Source of the DNA: Tardiphaga sp. P9-11
GTDB taxonomy: Bacteria; Pseudomonadota; Alphaproteobacteria; Rhizobiales; Xanthobacteraceae
Assembly (NCBI RefSeq): GCF_008329525.1
Contig: NZ_NPKQ01000013.1
Coordinates: 59,121-123,120, forward strand
Direction of reading: 5' to 3'
Length of the DNA stretch: 64,000 nucleotides
Part shown: positions 61,175 to 64,000 of the stretch, piece after piece
Numbering within the stretch: the first letter of the stretch is position 1
How the letters are laid out: each line of letters starts with the position of its first letter
Made by a program: the position numbers and the translations under genes
Notes under the pieces: generated by a model
The model's input: only the letters and a program-made list of their open reading frames with translations
What the model was told of the DNA's origin: nothing
The model's database searches: none

Positions 61175-62815
61175 CTAGCTCAGCGCGAAGCCGCGATAAC
61201 CACTTTGTGCGACGTCGTCACAGATCGAGGTGTAGCGCGCAAGTCCGCCAGCATAGGGCATGAAGACGCGCGGCTTGCCTGGCACATTGGCGCCGAGATA
61301 CCAGGACGAGCTGGCCATCGGCAGCAGCGTTGCATCCGCGGCTTCGTTGACATGCGCGACCCACTTCTCGGTCGAGTCGGTCCTGGCCTCGATCCGCTTG
61401 AGACCCTTCGCACGCATGTCGCGAATGCAATTGGTGATCCACTCCACATGCTGCTCGATGGCAATCGGCATGTTGCATAGCACCGACGGGCTGCCGGGAC
61501 CGGTGATGGTGAACAGATTCGGGAATTTCGGCGACTGCAGGCCGAGATAAGTGCACGGGCCGGCCGCCCAGGCATCCTTCAGCTTCGTGCCCTGGCTACC
61601 ACTGATGTTTAGATTGACGAGCGGCCCTGTCAGCGCGTCGAAGCCCGTCGCGAACACGATGATGTCGAGCTCGTATTCCTGCTTCGCCGTACGGATACCC
61701 CTCGCGGTGACCTCGACGATCGGTTCTGCCTTGAGATCGACCAGCAGCACATCGTCCCGATTGAACGTTTCGAAATAGCCGCTGTCGATCGGCGGGCGTT
61801 TTGTCGCGAAGCCATGGTCGCGCGGCGTCAACATCTCTGCGACCACCGGATCCTTGACGATGGTCTTGATCTTGTCGCGGAGAAAATCCGATGCCGTCAG
61901 GTTTGCCTCGACGTTCTGCAGGACATCGGAGAACGATGCACGAAAGCGCAATCCGCCGCGTTCCCACGCCTTTTCATAGATCTCCTGCCGCTCCGCATCG
62001 GACACCGACAGCGCGGAGCGCGTCGAGATCGTGAACGGATGTCCGTTAGTGCCGGCGCGCGCAAGACGCCAGATCTCGTCGTAATTGTCCCTTGTATGCT
62101 TGATGTCGTCCGCCGTCACCGGGCCGTTGCGCGCCGGAATGCTGTAATTTGCCGTACGCTGGAAAACCGTGAGATGTTTTGCCTGCTCAGCAATGACAGG
62201 TGCGGTCTGAATCCCGGTCGATCCGGTTCCGATCAGGCCCACACGCTTGCCGCTGAAATCGACGCCCTCATGCGGCCACAGGCCGGTATGGTACCATTGG
62301 CCCTTGAAGCTCTCGAGACCCTTGATATCAGGCACATTGGCGGTCGAGAGACAGCCCACTGCCGTGATCAGGAAGCGCGCGGAGAAGGATTGTCCGTTCT
62401 TCGTCTGCACCATCCAGAGATTGGCATCGTCATCGAACGCGGCCGAGGTGACTTCGGTGTTCAGTCGGATATCGCGCCTGAGATCGAGCTTGTCGGCGAC
62501 GAAATTCAGATACTTCCGGATTTCCGGATGTTCGGGATAGCGCTCGCTCCAGCTCCATTCCTGCTCGATCTCCTTGTTAAAGGAGTAGCAGTAGTAATAG
62601 CTCTCGGAATCGCAGCGCGCGCCCGGATAGCGGTTCCAGAACCAGGTGCCGCCTATGCCATCGCCCTTTTCAAGCACAACGACGTCGAGGCCGAGCTCAT
62701 CCCGCAATTTGTGCAACTGGTAAAGGCCTGAAAATCCGGCGCCGATAATGATCGCGTCACAGGCATGGCTTGATCGCTCGTTCACTGCGGACGCAGTGCG
62801 CTCGTTGCTCGCCAA
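61175..62815 (-). CDS. Baeyer-Villiger-type flavin monooxygenase
   Basis: A 546-residue FAD/NADPH monooxygenase. FAD motif GAGFSG (25-30), the Baeyer-Villiger fingerprint F-x-G-x-x-x-H-x-x-x-W-P (170-181) and the second dinucleotide motif GTGSTG (196-201) are all intact, as in cyclohexanone and related monooxygenases that turn ketones into esters or lactones. The start is TTG at 62815 with GAGGAG 7 nt upstream; a GTG at 62779 is possible. It leads a minus-strand run with the importer and two SDRs and is divergent from a LysR gene. Confidence 0.92.
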   Translation of the reverse strand: MASNERTASAVNERSSHACDAIIIGAGFSGLYQLHKLRDELGLDVVVLEKGDGIGGTWFWNRYPGARCDSESYYYCYSFNKEIEQEWSWSERYPEHPEIRKYLNFVADKLDLRRDIRLNTEVTSAAFDDDANLWMVQTKNGQSFSARFLITAVGCLSTANVPDIKGLESFKGQWYHTGLWPHEGVDFSGKRVGLIGTGSTGIQTAPVIAEQAKHLTVFQRTANYSIPARNGPVTADDIKHTRDNYDEIWRLARAGTNGHPFTISTRSALSVSDAERQEIYEKAWERGGLRFRASFSDVLQNVEANLTASDFLRDKIKTIVKDPVVAEMLTPRDHGFATKRPPIDSGYFETFNRDDVLLVDLKAEPIVEVTARGIRTAKQEYELDIIVFATGFDALTGPLVNLNISGSQGTKLKDAWAAGPCTYLGLQSPKFPNLFTITGPGSPSVLCNMPIAIEQHVEWITNCIRDMRAKGLKRIEARTDSTEKWVAHVNEAADATLLPMASSSWYLGANVPGKPRVFMPYAGGLARYTSICDDVAQSGYRGFALS

Positions 62816-62948
62816 CGGTCATCTCCTCGTTCATTTATGAGCGGCTTCGCATGGCCGCGCTATTGCCTCGAAGGCTAGAGATTTGCCGGATGGCTTTCCA
62901 TACTCTATCGTTCAAACCTGATGTGAATTTCCGTCACAAGAGAAAAAC

Positions 62949-63863
62949 GTGAACCGCTACACAGAGATGCAGGTTTTCGTCAGGGCCGCGGAAGACGGCA
63001 GCTTCTCTGCAGCAGCTCGAAACCTTGCCATCACGCCGTCCGCAGTCAGCAAGCTGATTACGCGGATGGAAGAGCGGTTGGGCGCGCTGTTATTCCGCCG
63101 TGCGCACCGCAACATCGTCATGACGCCGGAGGGAGAAGTCTTCTATCGGGCGGCGCTTGCAGCCATCGAAGCCGTCGAGGCCGCAGACGCAACGATCTTC
63201 AGCGGCAAGCTCGGTCGCGAAACCCTGCGCATTCGCTCAATGCCGATCTTCGGGCAGGTCATCCTAGCCAAGAAGCTCCCGGAGTTCTGCCGGCAGCATC
63301 CCGACCTTCAGGTCGAACTTCAACTGCGGATCGATCCCGGACCGCTGCTCGACGAGGGAACGGACGTCGCGATTCATGTTGGCCACCTCCATGACTCCTC
63401 GCTCGTGGCCACGCGATTTACGAGCACGCGATGGATCATTTGTGCGTCGCCGAGCTATCTGGACGAGTATGGCACGCCATCACATCCCGACGAGTTGACG
63501 GACCACGCCTGTCTCAATTTTCATTCGTCCATTGCCGCCAGCACATGGACCGTCCGCGGTGCCGATGGCTTGTCCACACCGCTCGCCGTCAAAAGCCGTG
63601 TGCGCTCGAACCAGGCTTCGATCCTTATCGAGTTCGCGCGCGCAGGCCTCGGCATCGTGCGATTGGTCGAAGTCCAAATCGCCGACGATCTCGCCCAAGG
63701 CCGCCTGGTCGAGCTCTTTCCGGAACATCAGTGCCCGGAGGAACATCCCATCTATGCGGTGTATCAGAGCCGCCGACTGGTAAGTAACCGTGTCAGGGTC
63801 TTCTTGGACTTCCTCAAGACGAAACTACCCGATCCGCCGCCTTGGCGGTATTGGCGGGACTAA
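62949..63863 (+). CDS. LysR-family regulator divergent from the monooxygenase
   Basis: A 304-residue LysR protein with N-terminal HTH (GSFSAAARNLAITPSAVSKLITRMEE) and effector-binding domain (LRIRSMPIFGQVILAKKLPEF onward). GTG start at 62949, 133 nt from the monooxygenase start. It is likely the local regulator. The C-terminus PPPWRYWRD is complete, but an IS110-type element begins within about 90 nt of the stop. Confidence 0.92.
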   Translation: MNRYTEMQVFVRAAEDGSFSAAARNLAITPSAVSKLITRMEERLGALLFRRAHRNIVMTPEGEVFYRAALAAIEAVEAADATIFSGKLGRETLRIRSMPIFGQVILAKKLPEFCRQHPDLQVELQLRIDPGPLLDEGTDVAIHVGHLHDSSLVATRFTSTRWIICASPSYLDEYGTPSHPDELTDHACLNFHSSIAASTWTVRGADGLSTPLAVKSRVRSNQASILIEFARAGLGIVRLVEVQIADDLAQGRLVELFPEHQCPEEHPIYAVYQSRRLVSNRVRVFLDFLKTKLPDPPPWRYWRD

Positions 63864-64000
63864 TAGATGTCCGCTAATGGGATGGACCGGCTGCTTCCCC
63901 CGCGCGGCAGTCGGCCTAGACTGCTGCGTTTCAACCGGAGAAGCAGCCCATGGATACGACCATTGCGCCCCTCGCCTCGATCGGCATCGATATTGGTAAG
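63864..64000 (+). mobile_element. IS110-family insertion element, left part only
   Basis: The DNA after the LysR stop leads directly into an IS110-type transposase gene at 63950; the element runs off the right edge. The left boundary cannot be fixed; it lies between the LysR stop (63863) and the transposase start. The short 5' noncoding stretch (under 90 nt) would fit the IS1111 subgroup, whose long noncoding end lies downstream of the gene. Confidence 0.65.
63950..64000 (+). CDS. IS110-family transposase, first 17 codons
   Basis: The ATG at 63950 opens MDTTIAPLASIGIDIGK, which is the N-terminal strand of the RuvC-like DEDD catalytic domain of IS110 transposases; the aspartate in GIDIGK is the first catalytic acid. 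CGGAGAAG lies upstream. The remainder lies outside the window. Confidence 0.8.
   Translation, partial: MDTTIAPLASIGIDIGK

Overview
The window is GC-rich, densely coded DNA from an alphaproteobacterium. Family resemblance and gene style point to the Bradyrhizobium / Rhodopseudomonas / Tardiphaga group of the Nitrobacteraceae; this is inferred from protein content, with no rRNA to confirm it. It is almost entirely catabolic: five ABC importers each sit beside their own set of degradative enzymes and their own regulator. There is one tRNA gene and the first bases of an IS110-family element at the right edge.

Layout. (1) 1-14.7 kb is an aerobic benzoyl-CoA (box) regulon: a truncated feruloyl-CoA-synthase-like ligase, boxA, boxB, boxC, a DUF309 protein, an alpha/beta hydrolase, benzoate-CoA ligase, the divergent boxR (HTH fused to a shikimate-kinase-like domain) and a branched-chain-type ABC importer. 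A shared operator-like motif, TG(A/C)A-N6-T(T/G)CA, lies at the three main promoters. (2) 14.7-23.4 kb carries a regulator with two LysR-type HTH domains, divergent from a polar amino-acid-type ABC importer, a hydantoinase-like amidohydrolase, a DUF917 protein and a urocanase homologue. This resembles the middle steps of (S-methyl-)ergothioneine/thiourocanate breakdown. (3) 23.4-24.2 kb holds tRNA-Gln(UUG) and sparse DNA. (4) 24.3-34.7 kb combines a molybdenum hydroxylase (fused FeS+Mo subunit plus FAD subunit), a TetR regulator, a maleate-isomerase-fold protein, a RidA protein, an NMT1-type ABC importer, and RutB-like and RutD-like hydrolases. It looks like an N-heterocycle pathway resembling Rut but with no RutA. 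(5) 34.8-44.9 kb has a winged-helix/STAND ATPase/TPR regulator divergent from an epoxide hydrolase, a START-like protein, a cysteine hydrolase, a crotonase, Ohr, an exported alpha/beta hydrolase and a cyclase-TPR protein. (6) 45-53.1 kb is a hydantoin-type operon: hyuA, hyuB, tetR, an NMT1-type ABC importer and a DMT exporter. (7) 53.4-54.3 kb has three small hypothetical genes. (8) 54.4-63.9 kb has a Baeyer-Villiger-type monooxygenase, a second branched-chain-type importer and two short-chain dehydrogenases, with a divergent LysR. (9) The right edge is the start of an IS110 transposase gene.

In each block an importer brings in a ring compound or its derivative, and the adjacent enzymes activate it (CoA ligases), oxidise it (Box epoxidase, Mo hydroxylase, BVMO) or hydrolyse it (hydantoinases, RutB/RutD-like enzymes). 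Repeats and palindromes at the promoters suggest local control of each block. The best candidates for an undescribed system are the Mo-hydroxylase/Rut-like block, the thiourocanate/hydantoin block with its double-HTH LysR regulator, and the STAND-regulated hydrolase operon.
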